Origin: Haloimpatiens massiliensis
Lineage (GTDB): Bacteria > Bacillota > Clostridia > Clostridiales > Clostridiaceae
Length of the DNA: 64,000 nt
Assembly (NCBI RefSeq): GCF_900184255.1
Contig: NZ_LT854640.1
Coordinates: 1,085,421-1,149,420 of the forward strand
Direction: 5' to 3'
In this document: in pieces, positions 1-10,046 of the stretch
How positions within the stretch are numbered: position 1 is the stretch's first letter
Layout: the number at the start of each line of letters is the position of its first letter
Made by a program: the position numbers and the translations under genes
Notes under the pieces: model-generated
Seen by the model: the letters and a program-made list of their open reading frames with translations, nothing else
Database searches by the model: none
What the model was told of the DNA's origin: nothing

Positions 1-1664
1 TCATCAAATGAACCATATTCTTCGATTCTACCGTGATTTAATGTAACTATACAATCATATTTTCTTAGAGTATTTGGCACTAATTTGTGAGTTACCACTA
101 TTGCTGTTAGTTCTTTTTTTTCTAGAACTATATTTTCTATTTTCATTGCAGTTTTATTATCTAAGCTTGATGTTGCTTCATCAAGTATCATTACAGAAGT
201 ATTTTTCAAAAATGCACGAGCTATAGATATTCTTTGTTGTTCTCCACCAGAAAAATTATTTCCACTTTCATGAACCTTTGTATCTACTCCTTCTGGTAAA
301 CTTCTAATCAATTCATCTAATCCTGCACATTTTATAGCTTGTTGTACATGCTCCTTTGAATACTCCTTAAACATAGTTATATTATTTTTAAGAGTATCAT
401 CAAATATTATTACTCTCTGATGAATCATTGAAAAATTATTATTTAAACTTGTTTTATCAATATTTTTTAAATTTTGTGTACCTATAATAATTTCTCCTTG
501 ATATGCATCATAATATTTCATAATTAATTTAACTAAAGTTGATTTACCAGATCCACTACTTCCTACTAACGCATACTTTTTACCTTCTTCAAAGTTAAAG
601 TTAATATTCTTCAAAACTAAACTACTAACATCGTATCCATAACTTAAATTATTTAATTTTATTGGTGCTGACTCTATTAAATTCTCTCCAATAAACTTTG
701 AATTTTCATCTTGTTTTGGAACATTCAAAATTTCCTCTATTTTAATTTTTATAGATTTTATAGATTTTAAATTAACTAATTGCTTAGAAGCTTGTCTAAT
801 TGGATTATTCACATAATTAGATATTTGCATAATACCTAAAAATACCCCCAAAGTGATTTTACCTTTTAACACAAAATATATAGAAAATGTTAACTGAATT
901 ATACAAGATGTATAAGTTAATGTATGTTGTATAACCCACGATATACTTTGAGATTTTCTAAAATCGAATCGTGAATTTTCCACATCTTTGGTAGCACTAG
1001 TATGTAGTTTGTTAGCTTCATTATCAGCATTAAAGCTTTTAATAATTTCAAATCCATTAAAAATATCTTTTATCTTAGTATTATATATTTCTAAAAAATT
1101 AAAATATTTCTTCTGTTTTTCTGAAATTTTTTTGCCAAATATCATTGGAATTAACATAGGAATACACGATAATAATAATATAACTATAGCTATTAAAGGT
1201 TCATATACAAATAAAGTAATTGTTGCAACTAAAAAAGTAATTATATTTTCAATAATATTTGGTATATTAATAAAATAATTATTTTCAATTGTAACAATAT
1301 CATTATTTAAAATAGATATAAATTTTGCACTATTACTTTCATTAAAATCATTTATATTTTTTGATAATATTGCATTAAAAATATCTCTTTTAAGCTGATA
1401 ATTTACTTTTCTTAAAAAATATCTACTACAAAAATATTGAAAATTATTAATTACAAATGAAAATATTAAAAAAATAATTCCAAATAATAATAATTTTTTT
1501 ATACCCATTATATCACCTTTTGTTCCAACATCTGCTAATCCTTTCATAAAAAGTGACCAAATAACCATTGAAATAGCTACCCCAATATCTGCAATTATCA
1601 ATAGAATAAATACTATTATGTTGGAACGAAAATATTTACTTAATCTTATTCCTTTATTTTTCAC
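1..1664 (-). CDS. ABC exporter, fused permease-ATPase (3' end beyond window)
   Basis: The reading frame is open from a GTG start at 1664 to the window edge, and only the last residues are missing. The N-terminal half holds several hydrophobic segments typical of a type I exporter. The C-terminal half is an ABC ATPase with a Walker A reading GSSGSGKS (about 535-565), a signature reading NNFSGGEQ (about 235-260) and a Walker B reading MILDEATSSLD. The start is supported by GGGAGG at 1671-1676. There is no N-terminal C39 peptidase domain, so any leader would be cut by another protease. It lies directly downstream of a short cysteine-containing peptide gene, and the likely role is export of that peptide. 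Confidence 0.9.
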   Translation of the reverse strand, partial: MKNKGIRLSKYFRSNIIVFILLIIADIGVAISMVIWSLFMKGLADVGTKGDIMGIKKLLLFGIIFLIFSFVINNFQYFCSRYFLRKVNYQLKRDIFNAILSKNINDFNESNSAKFISILNNDIVTIENNYFINIPNIIENIITFLVATITLFVYEPLIAIVILLLSCIPMLIPMIFGKKISEKQKKYFNFLEIYNTKIKDIFNGFEIIKSFNADNEANKLHTSATKDVENSRFDFRKSQSISWVIQHTLTYTSCIIQLTFSIYFVLKGKITLGVFLGIMQISNYVNNPIRQASKQLVNLKSIKSIKIKIEEILNVPKQDENSKFIGENLIESAPIKLNNLSYGYDVSSLVLKNINFNFEEGKKYALVGSSGSGKSTLVKLIMKYYDAYQGEIIIGTQNLKNIDKTSLNNNFSMIHQRVIIFDDTLKNNITMFKEYSKEHVQQAIKCAGLDELIRSLPEGVDTKVHESGNNFSGGEQQRISIARAFLKNTSVMILDEATSSLDNKTAMKIENIVLEKKELTAIVVTHKLVPNTLRKYDCIVTLNHGRIEEYGSFD

Positions 1665-1766
1665 CTGATACCTCCCTACTATATTTTAATACTATTCATA
1701 TTCCACTTTTACAAAATAGTAGAAATAATTTTCATTATCAAATTTTTAAACATACTTTACTTAAAA

Positions 1767-1791
1767 AACGTCGTGATTATTCCACGACGTT
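1767..1791 (-). terminator. Terminator between peptide gene and ABC exporter
   Basis: A perfect 9-bp stem (AACGTCGTG/CACGACGTT) is followed on the minus strand by six Ts. Its position allows abundant precursor transcript with limited read-through into the transporter, a common arrangement in peptide loci. Confidence 0.75.
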
Positions 1792-1806
1792 CTTAAACAT
1801 TTTTAA

Positions 1807-1938
1807 CTAGTCACCACAGGTTCCGGTACCATTATTAATTCCACAGCTATTTTCTAAATCTTTAATATCTTCATTATCAATAATGTCATCTGATACTAAT
1901 GTCTCAACCTTTAAATCTATAAGCTCTTTTATATTCAT
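1807..1938 (-). CDS. Short Cys-containing peptide, probable RiPP or signalling-peptide precursor
   Basis: This 43-residue ORF starts at ATG 1938 behind GGAGG (1946-1950). The first 30 residues are an acidic leader-like stretch (MNIKELIDLKVETLVSDDII and on). The last 13 residues, SCGINNGTGTCGD, are small, glycine-rich and carry two cysteines (32 and 41), as expected of a modified core. It has its own near-consensus promoter and a terminator, then an ABC exporter. No double-glycine site is visible and I do not recognise the family. A modifying enzyme, if present, would lie left of the window. Alternatives are a disulphide-bonded bacteriocin or a chance ORF; the promoter, ribosome binding site and terminator argue against chance. 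Confidence 0.65.
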   Translation of the reverse strand: MNIKELIDLKVETLVSDDIIDNEDIKDLENSCGINNGTGTCGD

Positions 1939-1973
1939 ACATTTGCCTCCTTTCTTTTTAAATTTATACTATA

Positions 1974-2002
1974 ATTGTAACATTATTCAATTTATTTGTC
2001 AA
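1974..2002 (-). promoter_or_regulatory. Promoter of the peptide gene
   Basis: On the minus strand, -35 TTGACA (1997-2002) and -10 TACAAT (1974-1979) are separated by exactly 17 bp. They lie about 35 bp upstream of the start codon. This is close to the vegetative sigma-A consensus. Confidence 0.7.
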
Positions 2003-2235
2003 ACTTTTCCATATACTTTTAATAAACTTTTCTTTCTTACCTTATTGGTAAAAATTTACAGTTACCTTTTTTTAAAATATCCGCTACATTTTTACCTAAA
2101 TCAAATTTAGTATGCATTTTAATATGGCTTCGATACTTTTAAATTTAACCCACTTGAAATAAATCATAATTAATACTAATTAGTTTATTCTTTAGCCTGC
2201 TGAACTGACTTAACATGTTAAAGCCCATAATTATA

Positions 2236-2259
2236 GGGTGTGACAATTTTGTCACACCC
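2236..2259 (-). terminator. Stem-loop downstream of recJ 3' part
   Basis: A perfect 9-bp stem (GGGTGTGAC/GTCACACCC) with a 6-nt loop lies 18 bp past the recJ stop codon. The tract after it is only modestly T-rich, so termination strength is uncertain. Confidence 0.6.
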
Positions 2260-2276
2260 CTAACCATTTATTCATC

Positions 2277-3618
2277 TTATTTATTTGATATTCTAATATC
2301 ATTTATTTTTATTTGAAGATAATATTTATCATTATAATTATTTTTAAAAGGAGAAAATATAAGATCCACCTTAAGACCCTTTGGTTCATCTATTATACTT
2401 AAATAATCTTCCCCATATTCTTCTTTTAATAATTCTATAAATTCCTCTACCTTTCCAAATCCTAATGCATCTATAAAATTTCCTTCCCTGGTAAAAATGC
2501 ATCTTAACTTTAAGGTATTCTTATCCTTACCCAAAATAGCTATAGACTTCACAGGTATATTTTTTTCTGCTAAAACAGGAGCTGAATTTCCCTTTCCAAA
2601 AGGTTCTAGCATTTTTATTTGGTTTATAATATCAAAATTAACTTCTCTCAAAGGTAGCCTTTTATCTATTCTTATTTTAGGTATTATATCATTATCTGTA
2701 AGAGTACAATTTTGAAGTAATGCTTCTCTGAGCTTAGGTATATTTTCTTCTTTTATTGAAAGTCCTGCTGCCATAGGGTGTCCACCAAATTTATATATAT
2801 ATTCTTTGCATTTTATAAGCTCTTCAAATAAATTATATTCTTCTATAGATCTGCCTGATCCCTTTGGCATATCCTTTCCCTTAGTTAATACAATAGTTGG
2901 AACATTATACTTTTCTTTTATTTTTCCTGCCACAATCCCTGCTATGCTTTCATGTACATCTTCCTTATAAATTAAAAATACTTTTTGATTTTTCATAGAT
3001 GATTTTTCTATACTATCAATAATTTCTTCCACATTTTCATTGGTTATATCTTGCCTTTTTTTATTTAATCCATATAAAATATCAGCAAGTTCCTTAGCTC
3101 TCTTTTCTTCATTACATAATAATAGTTCTACAGATAAAGATGCATTTTCCAATCTACCTGTGGCATTTATACAAGGTCCTATTTGAAAACCAATGGTATA
3201 AGAATTCACACTTTTACATCCAATACGTTCTATTAAGCATTTAAGTCCTAAATTAGAGGTTTTATTCAATTCTTCTATAGCCTTTTTCGCTATAATTCTA
3301 TTTTCATCAACTAAATCAACTATATCACATACTGTTCCAATACCCGCTAATTCCATATATTCATCAACATTATAGTCCATTTTTAATTTATCAAATAAGG
3401 TTTGTGCAAATTTAAACGCAATACCTGCGCCACATAAAAGTTTAAAAGGATAATTACAGTCCTTTCTCTTAGGATTAATAACTGCATCTGCTTTTGGCAA
3501 AACATATTTTCTTTGCCCCTTTTCCTCTATAAAAGGCAATTCATGATGATCTGTTATAACCACAGTCATACCTAGCTCCTTAGCCAATTTTACTTCTTCA
3601 GTGCAGGATATACCATTG
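2277..3618 (-). pseudogene. recJ: recJ-family gene, C-terminal part (split by mobile element)
   Basis: This is the 3' three-quarters of a DHH-family single-strand exonuclease. Coding sequence resumes at the junction as GGT-ATA-TCC-TGC-ACT (G-I-S-C-T). It runs through VTDHHELP-type motif III (here VITDHHEL), CGAGIAFKFA, IGPCINATGR and the DHHA1 motif FGGHPMAAGLS. The matching 5' part, ending LTCDNG, is at 26990-27424 on the same strand. Joining the two gives a protein of about 586 residues, the same length as the intact recJ at 19125-20885. The fragment has no proper start and lacks the DYDADG metal motif, so it should be inactive while the element is present. Precise excision would restore the frame. 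Confidence 0.93.
3611..3618. repeat. Left attachment core, TACCATTG
   Basis: This 8-bp sequence is present identically at 26995-27002. It sits between recJ sequence and the element's terminal inverted repeat. Collapsing the two copies restores an uninterrupted recJ codon series (TGT GAC AAT GGT ATA TCC). Confidence 0.85.
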
Positions 3619-3643
3619 AATAATTACTTGAATAATTGTCTAA
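3619..3643. repeat. Left terminal inverted repeat of the Tn554-like element
   Basis: 25 bp starting AATAATTACTTG and ending TTGTCTAA. It is the inverted match (22 of 25) of 26970-26994 and abuts the TACCATTG core. Confidence 0.85.
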
Positions 3644-3991
3644 GCATGTGAAACCATTGATATTACTTATCTTATCTTTATTATGCTAATAAATATCAAT
3701 TTAGACACTATTCTTTTGTATGAATTTAGTAATTTACCAAAATTATTTTTGATTAATTTATCAAATCAACCTATTTCAGTAAAATATTTTAGACAAGTGA
3801 AGTACTATATTTTTACTATAAGTATTTTAACTTAAATATCAAGTGTAACTTATTAACATGTTATTTACAACTTATCAACACTCATCAAAGTGTATTTATA
3901 TAAATCGCCTTTACATTAGTCTCATATTAAACACTATTTTAATTTCTATACAGTATGAACTTTATATGTTTAAATATTTTATGCAAGTTTT
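3644..3991. other. Left subterminal region, no gene seen
   Basis: About 350 bp of AT-rich sequence without a supportable ORF. The motif TTTAGACA occurs around 3697 and 3790 and echoes the TTAGACA tip of the terminal repeat, so these could be accessory recombinase sites. That is inference only. Confidence 0.4.
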
Positions 3992-4372
3992 TCACTTAAC
4001 ATCAAAAAAAGGATTTTTATTTTCAAATATATCTTTAAACTCCTTAGTATATTGGAATTGAATAGAATTAATATATTTTAGTAATGTATTTATAGATGTA
4101 TGACCAAGTTGAGTTGCTATTTTAGATGGATGAACACCTAATGATGCTGTTAAGCTACACCAATTATAGCTTAAGTCTATTGGCTTTATTTTAAATCCTA
4201 GTTTTTAAAGTACTTACCAAATATTTCATTTATCGCTGTTCTATCTAATATATTTCCTTGTTTATTATAAATAAAAATACTTCTATTCTATCTAAAAAAT
4301 CAATATATTCTCTTATAATTTTAACTAATGTTGTAGGATAACTTATAACTAACTCTATATTATTCTTACTAC
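3992..4372 (-). pseudogene. Tyrosine recombinase remnant, truncated by IS66
   Basis: Minus-strand translation gives a C-terminal integrase-like end (residues around HPSKIATQLGHTSINTLLKY, then a stop at 3992-3994). The LGH-x-S...T...Y spacing resembles the last catalytic box of tyrosine recombinases. Upstream sequence continues in shifted frames (KIIREYIDFLDRIE; GNILDRTAINEIFGKY) as far as the IS66 left end at 4373. It has at least one frameshift and no N-terminus. Confidence 0.6.
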
Positions 4373-4407
4373 GTAAGCGTAAAAAATTATCAATGGGAGG
4401 TTTACTT

Positions 4408-4740
4408 ATGTATAGAAAATTAGATAATGATGCCTGGGAAGAATATTTAAATAAATTTAACTCTGTTAAAGATACAATAACAGTGAAAGATTTCTGTGCT
4501 GAGAATAACCTTAATAAGAGTCAATTTTATTACCATAAAAAAAGAGTAGAAAAATTAATTGAAAGTAAAGAACCTGTTTTTCAGGCTATTTCTTTGAATA
4601 GTAAAGTTGATAATATTAAAGAAAATAAATCTACATTAAAAGAAGTAAAAATTAATGTAGGCAATGCTAATATCCTTATTCCTGTTAGCGAAGCTACTTT
4701 AATAACATCAATAATTAAGGAGTTAATTCTAAAATGTTAA
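4408..4740 (+). CDS. tnpA: IS66 TnpA-like accessory protein
   Basis: A 110-residue protein with a helix-turn-helix-like N-terminus (TVKDFCAENNLNKSQFYYHKK). It is the first IS66 gene and is needed for transposition together with the next two. I chose ATG 4408 because GGGAGG (4395-4400) lies 7 bp upstream; an in-frame ATG at 4393 would overlap that site. The stop overlaps the next gene's start by 7 bp, which suggests translational coupling. Confidence 0.85.
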   Translation: MYRKLDNDAWEEYLNKFNSVKDTITVKDFCAENNLNKSQFYYHKKRVEKLIESKEPVFQAISLNSKVDNIKENKSTLKEVKINVGNANILIPVSEATLITSIIKELILKC

Positions 4741-5084
4741 ATATAGATAAGGTAGAAAAAGTCTATCTTGCCTGCGGTTATACGGATTTAAGAAAAAACA
4801 TTGATGGTTTAGTTATGATAGTGCAAAACCAATTTAAGTTAGATCCTTTTGATAAAGCACTATTTGTTTTTTGTAACAAGAAAATGGATAAATTAAAAAT
4901 TCTTCACTTTGACGAAGGTTTTTGGCTATATTATCACCGTTTAGAAGCTAATCGCTTCAAATGGCCAGCGACAGCTGCCGATGCATTAAAGATTAATATT
5001 GATGAATTACGTTGGCTTTTAAAAGGCTATGAAGTAAGAACAAAATCTAAATTTAAACCTGTAAAAGCAAGTAATTATTATTAA
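4734..5084 (+). CDS. tnpB: IS66 TnpB (Orf2) protein
   Basis: A 116-residue protein with the conserved IS66 Orf2 pattern: YLACGYTDLRKNIDGL near the start, then LFVFCNKKMDKLKILHFD and GFWLYYHRLE. Its biochemical role is not established, but the family is an obligate part of IS66 elements. Full length, and overlaps tnpA by 7 bp. Confidence 0.93.
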   Translation: MLNIDKVEKVYLACGYTDLRKNIDGLVMIVQNQFKLDPFDKALFVFCNKKMDKLKILHFDEGFWLYYHRLEANRFKWPATAADALKINIDELRWLLKGYEVRTKSKFKPVKASNYY

Positions 5085-5173
5085 AAAAATATAAACTTTG
5101 AACCCTTGAAACCTAGTAATATCAAGGGTTTTGTGGTATAATAACGGTATCAAATAAAACTAACGAGGTAATT

Positions 5174-6558
5174 ATGAGTTACCAAATTTTAACTAATGAG
5201 CTTGATGAAAATACAAAAGCATTAATTGAAAAAGTTGAAAAAATGGAAAATGAAATTAATGAAAAAGATAAAGAATTAAGCTCAAAAGATGAAGAAATAA
5301 GAAAACTTAAAAATGAATTAGAATTCTTAAAAGGTGTTATATCTAATAGAAATAGAAAGATATTTGGAGCATCCAGTGAACAAATAGATGTTAATCAATT
5401 ATCTTTTTTTAACGAGGCTGAAAAACATAGTGATTCAAAGGTAGAAGAACCTACTTTAGAGGAAATTACATATAAAAGAGCTAAGAAAAGCAATTATACT
5501 GGAAAGAAAGACAATTTAGCTAATTTAGAAAGAGTTGTTGTTGAACATAAATTAGAAGGTGAGGATCTTAACTGCAAGGAATGTGGTGAAGAGCTTACTC
5601 CTATCGGAGTTAAATCTAGAAAAGAGATTGTTAAATACATTCCTGCTAAATTAATAATTGAGGAGCATGTTATTTATAGCTACGCTTGTAAAACATGCGA
5701 AAGAGCCACTGGTGAAAGTAAAATAGTTTCACCAGAAGCCCCTAAAACAATTTTTTATAATAGCATGGCCTCAAATGAGTTAATTGCACATACTCTAATA
5801 CTTAAATATCAACATGCAATGCCACTATATAGGCAAGAAACTTACTTTGATATGATGGGTGCTACTCTTTCAAGGCAAACTCTATGCAATTGGACTATGT
5901 CTGCAGCGACAGCTCTGGAACCTATATATAGACATATGAAAAAAGAATTGCTTAGCCGTAATTACATTCATGCTGATGAAACTACTCTTAAAGTAATTAA
6001 TGATAATGGCAAAGATTCTAAATCTAAAAAGTACATGTGGTTATATATGAGTAATACTAACTCTAAGCCTGTGATCTTATATGATTACCAAAGCACTAGA
6101 TCAAGCTCTTGCCCTAAAAGTTTCTTAGGAAATTTTAAAGGGTTTCTCCAAACGGATGGATATACTGGATACAATTCCGTCAGCGGAGCTACAAGGGTAT
6201 ATTGTTTAGCTCATATAAGAAGATACTTTCATAATATAATAGTAGATTTAGATGAAGAAGCTCTAAAAAATTCTAGAGGATTAATAGGGTTTAATTATTG
6301 TGATCAAATTTATAAACTTGAAAAAGAACTTAGAGAATCTTATTCAAGTGATGAAAATTATTATGATATTAGATTTAAAATAAGAACTGAGAAACTAGCT
6401 CCAATTATAGATAACTTTATTGATTATGTTGAAAGAGAAATAAAAGATGCTCTTCCAAGAAGTCCGTTAGGTAAGGCACTTGAGTATGCTAAAAAGCATT
6501 TACCAGGATTAAAAAATGTATTATTAGATGGCTCTTTAGAAGTTGATAATAAGCTGCG
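5174..6558 (+). pseudogene. tnpC: IS66 TnpC transposase, N-terminal part (interrupted)
   Basis: Residues 1-460 of the IS66 DDE transposase. An N-terminal coiled coil (about 14-60) is followed by a zinc-binding CxxC region (NCKECGEE, YACKTCE) and the catalytic core (HADETTLKV; LQTDGYTGYN). Shortly before the motif that normally reads DN-x-AERAIKPFVIGRKN the frame runs into the RIT inverted repeat and stops at 6572-6574. The missing C-terminus lies at 10062-10325. The transposase is therefore inactive unless the RIT element leaves. Confidence 0.9.
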
Positions 6559-6584
6559 TTATTCTTATCAATAAATTATTCTGA
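6548..6584. repeat. RIT left terminal inverted repeat
   Basis: 37 bp beginning AATAAGCTGCG and ending AATTATTCTGA. It matches the reverse complement of 10010-10046 with one mismatch. A second inverted pair lies further in (6615-6641 with 9952-9978, 25 of 27 matching), so each end carries two related binding-site-like blocks. Confidence 0.85.
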
Positions 6585-6703
6585 CTTTAACAAGAAGACT
6601 GCGTAATTACTTAGTTTTATTCTAAAATGCTCAGAATAATTTTTTATTTTCTCTGATATTAATATAACCAGTTATGGGCAATAATATATCAGAGGTGAAA
6701 TAA

Positions 6704-7945
6704 ATGAATAATTTTAGTGAACTATCAAAAACAACTCTTTCAAAAATTAGAACATTCGGTATTAAAAGTCGAAGTGTAATTAAAAGCTTTAACCGCTCTT
6801 GCAGGCTAATCGAAACTTTTTTAAAAGAGAATAACCTTGAATTCTCTGATGAAAGTGGCAATCAATGGCTTTCTCAATTTGAAAGTCTTAAAGAAGGAAC
6901 ACGTAGTGAACGAAATTTGTATCTGTCATATAGGAGGTCTTTATTACTTTTACTTGACCTACAGAGTGGAAAACTAAACGAATGGAAAGTATATCCTATA
7001 AAGACAGCCGAAAGGCCAACCACTGAGTATTATGCTAGTTTATTAGAACAGTATAAACAGTATCTTGCCATGCAAGGCATGGCGATAGCCACCATAACTT
7101 TTGCTACCAGAGTAGCAAGTATGTTTTTTCATTACCTTGAAAGTATGAATATCTACAGTATAAGCAATCTTACATCTAAAAATGTATCAGACTTTTTTGG
7201 ACAAGATGCATTCATAGGCAGAAAATCAATGGGTGTTCAAGCATATGCATATAAGCTAAAAAAATTACTAATCTTCCTTGAGGATAGACAAATTACTTAT
7301 AATGAACATCTACATCTCGCAATTCCTAAAGTTTTTGCAAAACAGGTTTCAATAGTAACAACGATATCACATAAAGCTGAGGAAAAACTTATTTCTGCTG
7401 ATAAGTTCTCGGAACCCTTAGGAAAAAGAGATCAGGCAATGCTCCTTTTGGCATTGCGTCTTGGAATACGACGTTCTGATATAGTGAATTTAAAGTTTAG
7501 TAACATCAACTGGCAAAATGATACAATAACATTTATACAGCAAAAAACGAAAGTGCCAGTAACACTTCCACTTCTTACGGATGTAGGCAATGCAATAATG
7601 GCTTATATTCTTGATTCATGAGAGGATTCTAATGTAGATGAGATATTTTTAAGAGGCTATGCACCTTATAAAGCAATTAAACCATCTTCTGCCAGTAAAA
7701 TATCACTAAAATATCTTTCGGAATTTGACTCAAATGATTGTCCCGAAAAGGGATTTCATATATTGAGGAGGACAGCAGCAACAAAACTATTTGAGAACAA
7801 TGTACCTTCAAGTGTTATTTCTGCGTCACTTGGTCATATAGATCCAGCATCGGCAGATGTTTACCTTTCTACAGATTCAAAAAGGATGCGTAAATGTGCT
7901 TTAAATCTTTGTGGTATTGAATGTAGGAGGGAGGAGCTGTTATGA
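6704..7945 (+). pseudogene. ritA: RIT recombinase A with in-frame TGA
   Basis: The first tyrosine recombinase of the trio. Translation reads MNNFSELSKTTLSKIRTFGI to an arginine box (GIRRSDIVNLKF), then meets TGA at 7619-7621 after ILDS. The same frame continues cleanly through HILRRTAATKLF and LGHIDPASADVYL to 7945, supplying the remaining catalytic HxxR, H and Tyr. The single stop looks like a recent nonsense change (CGA to TGA would explain it). Without read-through, the first 305 residues lack the nucleophile. The 3' end overlaps ritB by four bases (ATGA). Confidence 0.8.
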
Positions 7946-8910
7946 TCAAAAATTTTTCAAGTAACTTTGCAGGATATATAGAAGGTATGGTAAAGGAAAA
8001 ACATAACTCTGGATTTTCTTTAAAATATATGGATAAGCACCTTATTGAATTTGATAGTTTTTGTATGGAGTACTTTCCAAATAAGGTTTCACTTGATAAA
8101 GAGTTAGTGGAAGCCTGGGTATATTATACCAAATCAAAATCTGTGCAGGAAATGCAAAAGAGATTTCGTACAATGATGCATCTTGGAAATTATATGTTAC
8201 CACTTAAAAGTGAAACATATATTGCTAAAAACAGGATTAAAAAAGTAAAACCTAAGGAACCACATATTTTTACAGACGTTCAATTGGTGGAATTTTTTCA
8301 ACTCTGTGATGCTTTTAAAGCAGTTAAATATCCTCCTTATAGACATCTAGTAGCATCAGTGATTTTCAGAATGATTTACTGCTGTGGATTAAGAAACTCC
8401 GAAGCTTGCAATCTCAAATGCTGTGATGTAAACCTTCAGGAGGGCATAATAAAAATCTATGAATCAAAAGGTCATAAAAATCGTATGGTATACATGTCAG
8501 ACGATTTGATAAATCTTTGCAGAAAGTATAATTTAGTCATGGATATGTTGAATCCAAAACGTAAATATTTTTTTCCATCTTCTAGGTCTGATTGCTATAC
8601 TAACATATTAATCTGTAAACTGTTTGATAGCATACTTAATAAAACATCATTTTACGGAAAGACAAGCAAGAAGCCAACCTGTCATAGACTTAGACATACT
8701 TTTGCTGTGAATAGCATGAGAAAGTGCATCTCTGAAGGAGAAGATTTTGATATTATGATTCGTTATTTGAGCCGATATATGGGGCACTCCTGTCCGCAGA
8801 ACACTATGTATTATCTGCACATGGTAGTAACCCTTGTTCCAGAAATTAGAAAAATGGCGAAAGGATATGAGGATATCCTCAATGGTGTGACATATGTCGA
8901 AGAATATTAA
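7942..8910 (+). CDS. ritB: RIT recombinase B (tyrosine recombinase)
   Basis: A 322-residue site-specific recombinase. The catalytic arginine is in CGLRNSEACNLK, the HxxR box reads CHRLRHTFAVNS, and the distal histidine and nucleophile are in YMGHSCPQNTMYYL. The gene overlaps its neighbours by 4 and 17 bp, so the trio is one translationally coupled unit. GGAGG lies just upstream of its ATG. It appears intact. Confidence 0.88.
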   Translation: MIKNFSSNFAGYIEGMVKEKHNSGFSLKYMDKHLIEFDSFCMEYFPNKVSLDKELVEAWVYYTKSKSVQEMQKRFRTMMHLGNYMLPLKSETYIAKNRIKKVKPKEPHIFTDVQLVEFFQLCDAFKAVKYPPYRHLVASVIFRMIYCCGLRNSEACNLKCCDVNLQEGIIKIYESKGHKNRMVYMSDDLINLCRKYNLVMDMLNPKRKYFFPSSRSDCYTNILICKLFDSILNKTSFYGKTSKKPTCHRLRHTFAVNSMRKCISEGEDFDIMIRYLSRYMGHSCPQNTMYYLHMVVTLVPEIRKMAKGYEDILNGVTYVEEY

Positions 8911-9943
8911 ACAGCAAAAAATGTTTTTTAGTTATGTAAGTAATTTCTTATTCCTTCATCTTAAGGAGCATGAATATAAATCTGATAATACCGTAACATC
9001 CTATAAGCAGGGACTAAACAGTTTTAGAAAATTCACTAAAGAAGCATATGGAAAAGGTGTTGATAAACTCACATTTAAAATGGTTACTTCTGAAATGATA
9101 AAAGAGTACTTAACGTGGCTAGTTGATAAAAAAAAGTGTAGCATTTCAACACGTAACCATAGACTTACTACCATAAAACAATATATGCAATACTGTTCTG
9201 CCAAAGACATATCTCTGGCACCACAATATATTCTAATATCAAAAATGAAACATGCAACTGTACGGGCTAAAAAAGGTAACTGGATGACAAGAGATGCCAT
9301 CAAAGTTATTCTTGAACAGCCACCAAGGACAAAAATAGGAATACGTGACAGATTTTTTATGATATTTTTATATGGAACAGGTGTAAGGGTTTCTGAAGCT
9401 CTTAAAGTAAAGCTTAAAGATTTTGAACTTGCTACAAATGATCCTTTTGTTAGAATTGTGGGCAAAGGAAACAAACCAAGATGCGTTCCACTGATCGATA
9501 TCACAGTAGAAAATTTAGATTATTATCTCCAACTTTATCATCCACTAAGATTGCCTGATGACTATCTTTTTTATACCATTATTAAAGAAAATAAAGATTG
9601 CATGTCAGTGGCAAATGCGGAACGCTTTATAAAGAAATATGGAGAATCTGCTCGTAAGATTTGTTCACAGGTTCCTGAAAGTGTACATCCTCATCTTTTT
9701 AGGCACAGTTATGGTGCCCATTTATACAGAATGGGGTTTCCTTTGCCAGTTATTGCAAAACTACTTGATCATGAATCACTAGAGACAACAGAAATCTATG
9801 CAGAAACAGATGCAGAAATGGTAAATGAAGCTTTTCGTGATATGGAGGACTCTTTGCAGAAACAAAATCCATTGCATTCTAAAGAAAAGAAATGGAAACA
9901 AGCTGATGAAGAAACACTTGCTAAGTTATACGGATTAAAATAG
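8894..9943 (+). CDS. ritC: RIT recombinase C (tyrosine recombinase)
   Basis: A 349-residue recombinase with a SAM-like N-terminal DNA-binding domain (about 10-110). Its catalytic domain shows TGVRVSEALKVK, HPHLFRHSYGAHL and LLDHESLETTEIYAE, so R, HxxR, H and Tyr are all present. It is the most canonical XerC/D-like member of the trio and ends 67 bp before the right inverted repeat. Confidence 0.9.
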   Translation: MSKNIKQQKMFFSYVSNFLFLHLKEHEYKSDNTVTSYKQGLNSFRKFTKEAYGKGVDKLTFKMVTSEMIKEYLTWLVDKKKCSISTRNHRLTTIKQYMQYCSAKDISLAPQYILISKMKHATVRAKKGNWMTRDAIKVILEQPPRTKIGIRDRFFMIFLYGTGVRVSEALKVKLKDFELATNDPFVRIVGKGNKPRCVPLIDITVENLDYYLQLYHPLRLPDDYLFYTIIKENKDCMSVANAERFIKKYGESARKICSQVPESVHPHLFRHSYGAHLYRMGFPLPVIAKLLDHESLETTEIYAETDAEMVNEAFRDMEDSLQKQNPLHSKEKKWKQADEETLAKLYGLK

Positions 9944-10009
9944 ATTAAAAGAATTATTCTGAGCATTTTAAGATAAAACCGTGCAATTTATGCCACTTTC
10001 TGGTGATGC

Positions 10010-10046
10010 TCAGAATAATTTATTGATAAGAATAAAGCAGCTTATT
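10010..10046. repeat. RIT right terminal inverted repeat
   Basis: Inverted partner of 6548-6584 (36 of 37 matching). It is followed by ten bases and then a direct copy of AATAAGCTGCG (10057-10067), which begins the resumed IS66 sequence. Confidence 0.85.

Noticed and set aside
5174..6574. IS66 TnpC as a complete 466-residue gene
   Set aside because: The last residues (RYSYQ) come from the RIT inverted repeat. The conserved C-terminus resumes at 10062, so this is an interrupted gene.
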